Of a stretch of DNA of 29,687 nucleotides, positions 17,101 through 23,251 are shown piece after piece. The DNA lies in IMG/VR virus record IMGVR_UViG_3300042691_051073, positions 1-29,687 of that record; one strand, given 5' to 3'. How positions within the stretch are numbered: the first letter of the stretch is position 1; each line of letters opens with the position of its first letter. The translations under genes were made by a program, and so were the position numbers. The stretch comes from a virus. The notes beneath the pieces are model-generated. The model worked only from the letters and a program-made list of their open reading frames with translations. It was not told the DNA's origin and did no database searches.

Positions 17101-17555
17101 CTCAGGATGATAGAGATTTCTTAGAACCCTTTGGATTCAACCCAATCATCAGAAAGAGAAATATTGGATTGGTAATATTTGGTAACCAAACAGGATATCA
17201 AAGAACTAACTCAGCATTTAATAACTTGCACGTTAGAGATCTTCTAATTACTCTTGAAGAAAGTGTTGAGGATATTCTTTCGAATTACGTATTTGATTTT
17301 AACGAAGATTCAATCAGACTTGAAATTAAAACTATCGTAGACAATTACTTAAGCGGCGTTAAAAACGTTGGAGGTATCTATAACTACTTAACTATTATGG
17401 ATTCTTCTAATAATACTCCTGCTATCATAGATCAAAACTTAGGAATTATCGATATCATTCTCGAACCTGCTAGAGGTATTCATAAGTTTATCAACAGAGT
17501 AACTGTTACAAGAACTGGTGGTATTGCTTCTGGAGGTTTCATCCAATTCAGTTAA
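14184..17555 (+). CDS. 18: Contractile tail sheath protein (gp18-like), enlarged
   Basis: The main contractile tail subunit, 1123 residues against 659 in T4 gp18. The N-terminus has the sheath-type opening: KSSGVYTLEFDAS, then RLVVGFSNKGPFNTPVYVPD and a FGDIDRAL segment (about 10-80). The C-terminal 250 residues hold the conserved polymerisation core: DDRDFLEPFGFNPIIRKRNIGLVIFGNQTG (about 970-1005), the LHVRDLLITLEESVEDIL helix, and the terminal RVTVTRTGGIASGGFIQF strand used for inter-subunit contact. The middle (about 330-830) carries extra beta-rich, Ser/Pro/Gly-rich insertions likely to face outward. Two late boxes precede it and the tail tubes follow, as in T4. Confidence 0.92.
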   Translation: MAKKLTLDLSVFKSSGVYTLEFDASENIVVNPQTVRLVVGFSNKGPFNTPVYVPDVQTAIKVFGDIDRALEKKGSFFHRSIFTCLNSGPVFALNLLKLNNSVTTSDDPDVANGADVARYRTFSVDTAESNGTNSTDEYTKVNANLPKQDKLVSSYYNKEKFWFPDPNMLLATIDVTEQSKLFSLVNLSQNPVSVIVKKSLDARLPIKGFDITAQEYFGASNVPNFMNPYDYISDYFVDVIVVSGNWTKYQELSLDPIYSSYFTSKGFVKAQIDNFLALKEVNVVLTVTGCLIPDFVDQNGITQYIKTLINNQVGQTGVLCAVNEEALDDLSSGDYSYIDLVGHHLTGALNPANPEINEIDFLSYSSPLTADFTYTQNSNTITDLDSPYSDLIEIGTTFVDAFGSPSVDGVFEEDFAAYSSTNLDSGLPYLQTNFLGADATSRKNALKNFLAVTATSPASKFIIGKVTGNISGNVEAKKAFSANDIVKLKVEEVKEVTVSPGNVQLRIKWSHPLFKAASPLVSPYYRTNIGGSHYQFCKADYFDRFDPIETSPGPLGSPTPINPQTLGNYTYFGYAESKLFLDHKNGLISDGDVIYKAYDGSSVQYLKFENSVDRDGFETVEMKSYVDADFTTEEAAVSLGVSYKTSSTGSSDTVDSDEVNIVSIAGNLNQFVNVISVISTNQVEVSVTEVAATSLKVGDLLVSQDVDQFENAVGNKLNRLTRIIESKKVAVPGSPGNYTIYVKTDRPILLYSGANARVNKFRPIHQFVETYKISYLPGFQLKTSHKPNGSDDRLDEILDVLTTTNISKTLADRNIITFRYVVDTFDGQIQTNSKHQLAKLAKDRQKCLAIINAPSMEKFKDSIDPRFTDAPSATEPAPLLRAKYIAEGGNLELNPSFRFTLPDEDSGAKFCGVFGPFLTIRENGKNFNIPPAAHVSNNFIRKFVTGEPYSIVAGQKRGVLSGSNLVGLEYDFSQDDRDFLEPFGFNPIIRKRNIGLVIFGNQTGYQRTNSAFNNLHVRDLLITLEESVEDILSNYVFDFNEDSIRLEIKTIVDNYLSGVKNVGGIYNYLTIMDSSNNTPAIIDQNLGIIDIILEPARGIHKFINRVTVTRTGGIASGGFIQFS

Positions 17556-17579
17556 TTTGATGAATACAGAAAAGAGGAA

Positions 17580-17586
17580 ATATATA
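17580..17586 (+). promoter_or_regulatory. Putative late promoter box ATATATA (copy 7)
   Basis: The context is GGAAATATATAAAATAAAAA, 9 bases before the ATG of the first tail tube gene. It lies in the 40-base sheath-tube gap and would allow tube transcripts beyond sheath read-through. Confidence 0.5.
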
Positions 17587-17595
17587 AAATAAAAA

Positions 17596-18168
17596 ATGGC
17601 AGGATTACCACATTATACGTCTTCGAAAGCAGCAGTAAACAAATTTGAACCGATCTATACGAATCAGTTTGAAGTTGTTATTACTCCACCTGCTTCCGTA
17701 GTTCCCCCTCAGGGAAATCCTAATAATGGCAACATTCTTTTAGAGCACGTAAAAAGTGTAGAAGGATTGGGTGTTGATCAGAATCCAGGAGAAATAGCTC
17801 AGCAATATAAAAATGCTAAGAGATATTACTCCGGGGCAAAACCTAGCCAAACTGGATTTGATCTAACGATCAACTTTGAGGTAAACCTAGACGAAAATAA
17901 TTCAATGTACGTTTTTAAAACAATGAGACAGTGGGCGGATTTAATTTACAATCCACTTACGGGAGCTCAGGGTTTGAAAAGAGATTATACTGGTACCATA
18001 GTAATTAGTGCATTTAATAAGGCAGGTGACGTTTTTAGAAGAATCACATGTAAAGACTGCTTTCTTATGGCAAGTTTAACACCTATGGATCTTAACTACA
18101 CTAACACTCAGATATTTAGTTTGAGAGCTCAGTGGGCAGTAGATTACTTTGATGACGTATTTTTATAA
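17596..18168 (+). CDS. 19: Tail tube protein, copy A (gp19-like)
   Basis: A tail tube subunit of 190 residues (T4 gp19 is 163). It opens MAGLPHYTSSKAAV, followed by the tube fold: NQFEVVITPP (23-32), a central LTINFEVNLDENNSMYVFKTMRQWADLIYNPLTG, then VISAFNKAGDVFRRITCKDCF and a terminal strand ending VDYFDDVF. These strand and helix positions match the gp19/Hcp-like tube fold. It stacks into the inner tube through which DNA passes. The position right after the sheath is the T4 order. A clear paralog follows 14 bases downstream. Confidence 0.9.
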   Translation: MAGLPHYTSSKAAVNKFEPIYTNQFEVVITPPASVVPPQGNPNNGNILLEHVKSVEGLGVDQNPGEIAQQYKNAKRYYSGAKPSQTGFDLTINFEVNLDENNSMYVFKTMRQWADLIYNPLTGAQGLKRDYTGTIVISAFNKAGDVFRRITCKDCFLMASLTPMDLNYTNTQIFSLRAQWAVDYFDDVFL

Positions 18169-18182
18169 TAATTAAATAAAAA

Positions 18183-18764
18183 ATGGCAGGACTACCACAT
18201 TTTACGAGTTCAAAAGCAGCAGTAAGCCTATATGAACCGGTTTATTTAAACCAGTTTGAGGTTATAATCCAACCCCCTGCAGCAGTTTCAAACCCTGTGG
18301 GAAATGCAGGTAGATCACTTTTGGTTGAAAATATCATCTCTATCACAGGATTGGAGGTAGATAAAACACCAAGACCTGTAGAACAAAACTACAAATTTGC
18401 AAGAAGAAGATATGCAGGTGGAGCAGTAGAGGATACTGGTGCTAGAATTAGATTACAATTCCACACAAATCTAGATGACAATAATTCTAACTATGTTCAC
18501 AAGACATTGAGAGAATGGTCAGATTTAGTTTATAATCCTCTAACAGGTGCTATGGGAATTAAAAGTACTTATGCAGCTAACACATACGTTTTAGTAAGTA
18601 TGTTCAATAAACAAGGAGATGTTTTTAGAAGAGTTAAATTTTTAAATTGCTTCCCGATAGAAGCGATTACAGCTATTCCTCTACAATATGAGGGAGGTGG
18701 AAATAGACTTTATGATATAAACATATCATTCAGAGCTGACTACTTCGAAGACACATTCAATTAA
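18183..18764 (+). CDS. 19: Tail tube protein, copy B (gp19-like paralog)
   Basis: A protein of 193 residues, a diverged duplicate of the preceding tail tube protein. Shared stretches include MAGLPH-TSSKAAV, NQFEV-I-PPA, NLD-NNS-YV-KT-R-W-DL-YNPLTGA-G, FNK-GDVFRR, and the end DYF-D-F. The translation leader AAATAAAAA-ATGGCAGG is also shared, so the duplication included the start region. Copy B has more basic residues at about 70-80 (FARRRYAGG). The two may form different parts of the tube, or one may be a tube initiator or terminator or baseplate-proximal ring; the sequence does not say which. A terminator follows. Confidence 0.88.
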   Translation: MAGLPHFTSSKAAVSLYEPVYLNQFEVIIQPPAAVSNPVGNAGRSLLVENIISITGLEVDKTPRPVEQNYKFARRRYAGGAVEDTGARIRLQFHTNLDDNNSNYVHKTLREWSDLVYNPLTGAMGIKSTYAANTYVLVSMFNKQGDVFRRVKFLNCFPIEAITAIPLQYEGGGNRLYDINISFRADYFEDTFN

Positions 18765-18779
18765 AAACTTTACGTTCGA

Positions 18780-18786
18780 ATATATA
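18780..18786 (+). promoter_or_regulatory. Putative late promoter box ATATATA (copy 8)
   Basis: The context is TCGAATATATAAAAGG, ending 1 base before the terminator stem that starts at 18788. Transcription from here would start inside the hairpin, so the new transcript would carry only part of the stem and could escape termination, while transcripts from upstream would stop. Confidence 0.45.
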
Positions 18787-18787
18787 A

Positions 18788-18815
18788 AAGGCTTATCTAC
18801 CAATAAGCCTTTTTT
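18788..18815 (+). terminator. Rho-independent terminator after tail tube genes
   Basis: AAGGCTTAT and ATAAGCCTT pair perfectly over 9 bp around a CTACCA loop, followed by T6 (18810-18815). It ends the sheath-tube transcript. Confidence 0.9.
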
Positions 18816-18904
18816 ATTGATTTTTTGTAAAGAAGGAGAACATTATCCAAGCATGGACGAAGGTGATAAAGAATCTAGAGAAATACAAGAAGAAGGAGAA
18901 AAGG

Positions 18905-19102
18905 ATGATCCTTTTCAGAGATACGTCTCTAATGTTAGCGATGTTCTTTCTCCCATTTGGTTACGACGCTTTATTCAAGTTAATCATGGATTTAACTGGT
19001 TCATATTGGGTTGCAGATATCGTTTTTTATTCAATTTCAGGATGTTTTTGGTTATCATATATCTTACTTACGAGACATTTAAATAAAGCCAAAAAATCTT
19101 AG
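18905..19102 (+). CDS. Small membrane protein
   Basis: A protein of 65 residues from ATG 18905, or 79 from a GTG at 18863. It contains hydrophobic helices: about 8-27 (SLMLAMFFLPFGYDALFKLI) and 34-56 (VADIVFYSISGCFWLSYILL), ending in a basic tail (RHLNKAKKS). A purine-rich GAAGGAGAAAAGG lies directly before ATG 18905, one of the few good Shine-Dalgarno-like sites here, which favours this start. An overlapping frame (from 18817 or 18853) also stays open to 19086, but its C-terminal half reads less like a protein. The late box at 18780 suggests late expression. The function is unknown; a holin-like or tail-associated membrane role is possible. Confidence 0.6.
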   Translation: MILFRDTSLMLAMFFLPFGYDALFKLIMDLTGSYWVADIVFYSISGCFWLSYILLTRHLNKAKKS

Positions 19103-19170
19103 ACTCTCACCCCGAATTTTATTTTAAACCTCCTACTACAAGTAAGGATAGATAAAATAGAATTGTTTTT

Positions 19171-20154
19171 ATGGAAAATACTTTTGAAAACGAAATGCTT
19201 TCAAAGCTCTCTGAAAGAGAGAAAGAAAGCGGATTAAACTATGAGGAATTAACCCCTCCCCAACAGGAAATTCCAAAATCACTAGGAAAGGCGTCCTTTG
19301 TCGAAGAGAGTCTTTCTGAACTGGCCATGGAATCCCCCTGGAAAAAATTACCTCTAGAAAATTTACCCTCTCAGGGTTTTGGATATCCGGAAGAAACAGA
19401 GCTTTCTATTAGATCAGCGGAGGTTTCAGAAATTCGTCATTTCTCAACAATAGATGAAAATGATCCCATAGATATAGACGATAAAATAAATCATATAATT
19501 TCTAAATGCTCTTCTTTTAGATGGAAAGGAGGGGTCTTGAATTTCCAAGATATTTATCAGGAAGATAGATTTTATATTTTTATGGCAATTCGTGATTTGA
19601 CTTTTGTTAAAGGGGAAAACAGAATATTTATTCCTATTCAAAATAAATGCACTAAAGAAGATTGCCCGATTCCTTCAGAGATTGAATTGACGTCAGGAGT
19701 TCTTTCTAATTTTTCATTAGATCCAAAACTTAAAACATATTATGACCATGAAAATGGTTATTTTCAATTAACACCCAAAAATGGTGATCCTGCAATTCAA
19801 CTTTTCATTCCTACTATTGGGGTATCTCAAAAAATCAGGAAAATTCTAAGAGATAAAACTAGGGCAGGTAAAAAATACGACTCATCATTTGCCACGGTAT
19901 CTCCTTTCCTAATACCTAACTGGAGAGATCTTGACGAAAAATCTTACGACTCTTATGAAATGAACTCCAAAAACTGGACATATACCCAGTTTGTTTTATC
20001 TGATAATATTTCTAAACAGATAACATTTGCTACAAAAAATAATTTGTCTGTAATTTGTAATAAATGCGGTGCCGAGGTCACTGCTCCTATCCGATTTCGC
20101 GGGGGAATCAGATCCCTTTTCATTGTTTCAGATATCTTTGGACAACTACTTTGA
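19171..20154 (+). CDS. gp26-like baseplate hub / tail assembly protein with zinc ribbon
   Basis: A protein of 327 residues. After a disordered acidic N-terminus (1-55), residues 57-300 resemble the T4-like gp26 baseplate-hub family: PLENLPSQGFGY, then TELSIRSAEVSEIRHFSTID (about 76-95), a DDKINHIISKCS helix, FQDIYQEDRFYIFMAIRDLTF (about 124-144), and a split zinc ribbon CX4C (KCTKEDC, about 159-165) plus CX2C (CNKC, near 296-299). In tailed phages proteins of this shape act in baseplate or tail assembly rather than in the mature particle. The reading frame overlaps a second frame for 101 bases at its 3' end, discussed with the next entry. The family call rests on pattern memory and is moderate. 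Confidence 0.55.
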   Translation: MENTFENEMLSKLSEREKESGLNYEELTPPQQEIPKSLGKASFVEESLSELAMESPWKKLPLENLPSQGFGYPEETELSIRSAEVSEIRHFSTIDENDPIDIDDKINHIISKCSSFRWKGGVLNFQDIYQEDRFYIFMAIRDLTFVKGENRIFIPIQNKCTKEDCPIPSEIELTSGVLSNFSLDPKLKTYYDHENGYFQLTPKNGDPAIQLFIPTIGVSQKIRKILRDKTRAGKKYDSSFATVSPFLIPNWRDLDEKSYDSYEMNSKNWTYTQFVLSDNISKQITFATKNNLSVICNKCGAEVTAPIRFRGGIRSLFIVSDIFGQLL

Positions 20155-20332
20155 AATCAAAAGAAAGCTAGCAAAAGATCATAATATTTCTTTTTCAGAG
20201 CTGGAAAAACTTCCATATTTTGAATTTCAAATCATCCTTGAAAAAATAAACAGGGAAATAGAAGAGAGAAACAAGAAAATTATCAAAGAGAAAGACGGAT
20301 TGGTACCCATTTTTAATTTAACCAAGCAATAA
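20069..20332 (+). CDS. Overlapping downstream ORF, possible frameshift extension of the gp26-like gene
   Basis: A protein of 87 residues if started at GTG 20069, lying +1 relative to the upstream gene and overlapping it by 86 bases. The part after the overlap (NYFEIKRKLAKDHNISFSELEKLPYFEFQIILEKINREIEERNKK) is a convincing helical domain of the sort found at the C-terminus of tail assembly chaperones, so this DNA is coding. No good ribosome site precedes GTG 20069. The overlap contains CGC GGG GGA, where a tRNA in the GGG codon could slip +1 and re-pair perfectly, joining ...IRFRG to ESDPFSLF.... It may be a separate small protein (as T4 has gene 51 after 26), a programmed frameshift product, or the result of a sequence error in the G-run. 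Confidence 0.6.
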   Translation: MPRSLLLSDFAGESDPFSLFQISLDNYFEIKRKLAKDHNISFSELEKLPYFEFQIILEKINREIEERNKKIIKEKDGLVPIFNLTKQ

Positions 20333-20339
20333 ACCTTTA

Positions 20340-20346
20340 ATATATA
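20340..20346 (+). promoter_or_regulatory. Putative late promoter box ATATATA (copy 9)
   Basis: The context is TTTAATATATAGAGG, in the 30-base gap before the TTG start at 20363, with 16 bases between. It sits immediately after the stop of the gene ending at 20332. Confidence 0.5.
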
Positions 20347-20362
20347 GAGGAAAAGGTAGAAT

Positions 20363-21853
20363 TTGGCAATAATTAATTCCGAACAGGTAGATGTTTTTAA
20401 CAAACAGCTCTCAGATAAAAAATCTGCAGATCCTTTATTGGGTAATGCTTCACAAGAAGCTCTTGATATTGCTATAGGGCAGGCAAGGGGTGAAGTTCTT
20501 CCTGGGAGTTTTGGAGCTGCTATGTTTGAAATTCCGGAAGGGAAGGATCCGAGTCAATATATTAATTCTATCACGGATAATATCGTTAGTACAGCAGTTG
20601 AAAACTTCAAGGGTCTTTCATATCAAAATCCAAAATATTTAAGCGGGTGGGTCCAAAATAGACCTTCATTTAAGGATTCTAACGCGTATAACGAACTTAG
20701 AACAATAACTAAAACTGAATTCAATACCATAGAAAACGGAATTGATGATCTGGAAATGGGGGAAAGTCCGGACTTCAATAACAAAGAGCTGAACAAAATT
20801 TCAAGTAATAATTTACAGCACATTTTAGATTCTACTGTTCTTAATTTTCTAAAAGAGATTGGGATACAAAGACAATCCGGGGCTGCTCCTAGCGATGAAT
20901 ATGTCATGAATAGCGCTAAAGAGGTTTTCGATTTTCTGGCTAAATCGTTAATTCCTCCTGCTCCTAAACCTGAACCGATACTCCCGCCTCCTCCCCCAGC
21001 TCCTACAGAACCAGCTCAATCCCCAGCAGCAGAAATCCCTGCCTCTGTTATCACCACACAACAAGAGATAGCCAAACCTGCTGAACCCACACAGGAAATA
21101 ACCCCCGCTACTGCAAATCCGCCGGTAACACAGACCCCTCCTGCTGCAAATCCCCCAGCGGAACCAACATCCACGGTAGTTCAACAAACACAGACGAATG
21201 TTACTAATGTTACAAATCAGGCTGCTGTGGAAGGTCCTAAAACATTTGATGCTGCTACTACCAAAGAATTCACTAAGGAAGAATCCCCTCTACTTAGTAT
21301 GTTAGGGGATCAATTAGGAATGAGTGCAGGAGAGATTGCTAACATGTTTGCCGGAGCAGATATTGCAACATTTGATCAAGCAATTGCTCAGAGCTTTGGA
21401 GGTGAATCCGATGCTATAAATCAAGCGACAGGAGAAATCCTTCAAAACCCCGATTTAGCAGCTAAAGCAAGTACCGTGGTTCAAAATTTAACACAAAATG
21501 AATCCGTTCCAACAGAAGCAAAAGAGCAAGTTGCAAATGTAGTGTCCCAGGCAACCCCAATGGTGGAACAAACCCCTGTTCCTCCAGTTGAACAACAACC
21601 TGCCACCCCTCCCCCACCATCTCCACAAACACCTGCACCCTCCCCACAGGAAGAACCTGAAAAAACCTCAGAAACTAAAGCTCAAGAGGAAAAACAAAAA
21701 TCTGCCGCTGAAGCTGAAACAAAAGCTGCAGATGAATCTAGGAAAGATGAAGACCAAAGAATCAATGGAGAATTACTCAAGACAATGAGAGAAATTTTAA
21801 AGGTTCTTCAAGGTCCACTAATCGTTACAGACAACACTCACAAATTTTCATAA
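20363..21853 (+). CDS. Proline-rich probable virion protein
   Basis: A protein of 496 residues starting at TTG (no suitable ATG nearby; the late box spacing supports it). Residues 1-200 are a folded, mostly helical domain. Residues 200-290 are a Pro/Ala/Thr/Gln-rich linker (PPAPKPEPILPPPPPAP and similar). Residues 300-385 form another helical block (LGDQLGMSAGEIANMFAG). Residues 400-465 are again Pro-, then Lys/Glu-rich. The end is RINGELLKTMREILKVLQGPLIVTDNTHKFS, a terminal helix-strand of a kind seen in phage tail proteins. The family is not recognised. The late box and position after the gp26-like gene suggest a tail or baseplate component, with flexible linkers tethering domains. Confidence 0.75.
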   Translation: MAIINSEQVDVFNKQLSDKKSADPLLGNASQEALDIAIGQARGEVLPGSFGAAMFEIPEGKDPSQYINSITDNIVSTAVENFKGLSYQNPKYLSGWVQNRPSFKDSNAYNELRTITKTEFNTIENGIDDLEMGESPDFNNKELNKISSNNLQHILDSTVLNFLKEIGIQRQSGAAPSDEYVMNSAKEVFDFLAKSLIPPAPKPEPILPPPPPAPTEPAQSPAAEIPASVITTQQEIAKPAEPTQEITPATANPPVTQTPPAANPPAEPTSTVVQQTQTNVTNVTNQAAVEGPKTFDAATTKEFTKEESPLLSMLGDQLGMSAGEIANMFAGADIATFDQAIAQSFGGESDAINQATGEILQNPDLAAKASTVVQNLTQNESVPTEAKEQVANVVSQATPMVEQTPVPPVEQQPATPPPPSPQTPAPSPQEEPEKTSETKAQEEKQKSAAEAETKAADESRKDEDQRINGELLKTMREILKVLQGPLIVTDNTHKFS

Positions 21854-21883
21854 GGTTCAGTTTTTTTTGTGAAACTTTCTTTC

Positions 21884-21891
21884 TATATTTG
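21884..21891 (+). promoter_or_regulatory. Possible Bacteroidota-type promoter -7 element
   Basis: TATATTTG matches the Bacteroidota primary-sigma -7 consensus TAnnTTTG exactly, 19 bases before the ATG at 21911. A TTTG at 21866 is upstream, but with 14 bases between the elements, shorter than usual. It stands at the head of the deaminase-sigma-nuclease cluster, which lacks a late box. Confidence 0.35.
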
Positions 21892-21910
21892 TATAGGATA
21901 ATAAAAAGCT

Positions 21911-22153
21911 ATGTCGGTTACTGAAAAAAAATATATTATGGAGGAAAATTTAAGAGAATCCCTAGCGGATTTTCTAAAAAATCCCTTCGATAACTATCAG
22001 GAATTGATTGGTTTGATTGAAAGCAAAAGCTCCTTCACAGAATCTGAAATCAACAAGATAGTTTCTCTGCTCGGTAAGTTTCCTGCTTATTCTGTTTATC
22101 CAGTAATAGATTTATTTAAAGGAAACTTAAAAGAGGAAAATATTGGAGAATAA
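21911..22153 (+). CDS. Hypothetical protein
   Basis: A protein of 80 residues, unrecognised, predominantly helical and acidic (MEENLRESLADFLKNPFDNYQELIGLIESK, then FTESEINKIVSLLGKFPAYSVYPVIDLF). A second in-frame ATG at 21938 would give 71 residues. It overlaps the start of the deaminase by 11 bases, so the two are translationally coupled. No catalytic motif or membrane segment is seen. Confidence 0.7.
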   Translation: MSVTEKKYIMEENLRESLADFLKNPFDNYQELIGLIESKSSFTESEINKIVSLLGKFPAYSVYPVIDLFKGNLKEENIGE

Positions 22154-22655
22154 TTTTTTTACTGAGCAAGATTCAAATAACTGTTTAGATAAAAAGCAGT
22201 TTAAGTTAGATCTTGTTTATCTCAGAATGGCAAAAGAATGGTCAACTAATTCTCATTGCAAAAGAAGTCAGGTTGGATGTTTAGTAGTCAAAGACAAAAC
22301 CATAATTTCAGACGGATATAACGGAACTCCAACAGGATTTCCAAACATTTGCGAAAATGAAATAAATGAAACCTTGCCTTATGTTTTGCACGCAGAAGCA
22401 AATGCTATAACAAAGCTTGCAAAAAATACGGTGAGTTCACACGGGAGCACGATGTATGTAACGCTTTCCCCGTGTTATGATTGCTCAAAATTAATTATTC
22501 AATCCGGGATTAAAAGAATCGTTTTCTGTGAGATTTACAGAAAGACTGATTCTCTCCAACTGCTAAACCAAGCTGGGATTGAAATTGTTTATATTAACTT
22601 ACATAACCCTTTAAACCAAGAACCAGATGGCAAAGAGCATTCAAGAATTAGCTGA
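22143..22655 (+). CDS. cd: Deoxycytidylate (dCMP) deaminase
   Basis: A zinc-dependent enzyme of 170 residues that would convert dCMP to dUMP, feeding dTTP synthesis (T4 Cd is 193 residues). The zinc site is complete: HAEANA with His83 and catalytic Glu85, and PCYDC with Cys111 and Cys114. The substrate-side motif VGCLVVKD (44-51) and GYNGTPTGF (58-66) are typical of dCMP deaminases. The TTG start at 22143 is used because the next Met (residue 29) would cut into the first conserved helix (MAKEWSTNSHCKRSQVG). Its 3' end overlaps the sigma factor gene by 29 bases. Confidence 0.92.
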   Translation: MENNFFTEQDSNNCLDKKQFKLDLVYLRMAKEWSTNSHCKRSQVGCLVVKDKTIISDGYNGTPTGFPNICENEINETLPYVLHAEANAITKLAKNTVSSHGSTMYVTLSPCYDCSKLIIQSGIKRIVFCEIYRKTDSLQLLNQAGIEIVYINLHNPLNQEPDGKEHSRIS

Positions 22656-23250
22656 AAAATTTTTAATGACATCCCAAGAGAAAGATTTTAAGTCTCTCTA
22701 TGATAGGATTAAACCAGGTTTACTTAATCACTGTAAATCAATCCTAATTGATGAAGAGGTTGCGCAAGATGCAGTGTCAAAAACTTTTGAAAAGATCTGG
22801 GTAAAAGTTGCCCAATATGATCCTTCTAGGGGAAATTTTTCCACATGGGCATATAACATAGCAAGAAACGAATCTCTGCTAATCAAAAAAAATTCGAAGA
22901 AATTTACTCCATTAGTTTATGAATCGATAGAATTAGATGGTAGAGATCATGATGAATTCATTCCTCTCTCTGATATAACCCCAGAGGATATTTTTGCTGA
23001 ACCAGAATGGGAAATAAATAATCAGGAAGGAGGCTTTGATGATCTATATGATACAGTCTTAGAAAAGATGAAACAGCTTCCTGCGATTTATAAGGATATT
23101 CTTATGGATCGGGAACTACATAAGATGAAGTATCAAGATATTGCTGATAAATACGGAATGAAAAAGAGAGCAGTTGCAACACGTATTAGAAGAGCTAGAA
23201 TAAAGATCAGGGAGATGTTTCCTGGAATAAAATTAAATTTTATCGATTGA
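22627..23250 (+). CDS. ECF-like RNA polymerase sigma factor, candidate late sigma
   Basis: A protein of 207 residues with the two-domain layout of ECF (group 4) sigma factors. Region 2 spans about 21-88, with EEVAQDAVSKTFEKIWVKV (core binding) and FSTWAYNIARNESLL (-10 recognition and melting). Region 4 spans about 143-197: LPAIYKDILMDRELHKMKYQDIADKYGMKKRAVATRIRRARIKI, a complete helix-turn-helix. An acidic linker of about 55 residues joins them. T4 uses gp55, a region-2-type sigma, plus gp33 for late promoters; here one protein carries both domains. It is the obvious candidate to read the ATATATA boxes, though this pairing is inferred. Confidence 0.9.
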   Translation: MAKSIQELAEKFLMTSQEKDFKSLYDRIKPGLLNHCKSILIDEEVAQDAVSKTFEKIWVKVAQYDPSRGNFSTWAYNIARNESLLIKKNSKKFTPLVYESIELDGRDHDEFIPLSDITPEDIFAEPEWEINNQEGGFDDLYDTVLEKMKQLPAIYKDILMDRELHKMKYQDIADKYGMKKRAVATRIRRARIKIREMFPGIKLNFID

Positions 23251-23251
23251 T

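Noticed and set aside
21588-21788. 66-codon + ORF inside the proline-rich protein gene
   Set aside because: It is a shifted-frame reading of a repetitive Pro/Lys region within a longer supported gene.
21854-21883. Possible terminator around GTTCAG-T8-GTGAAAC
   Set aside because: The arms do not pair cleanly and the T-run is in the loop, so no functional hairpin is supported.
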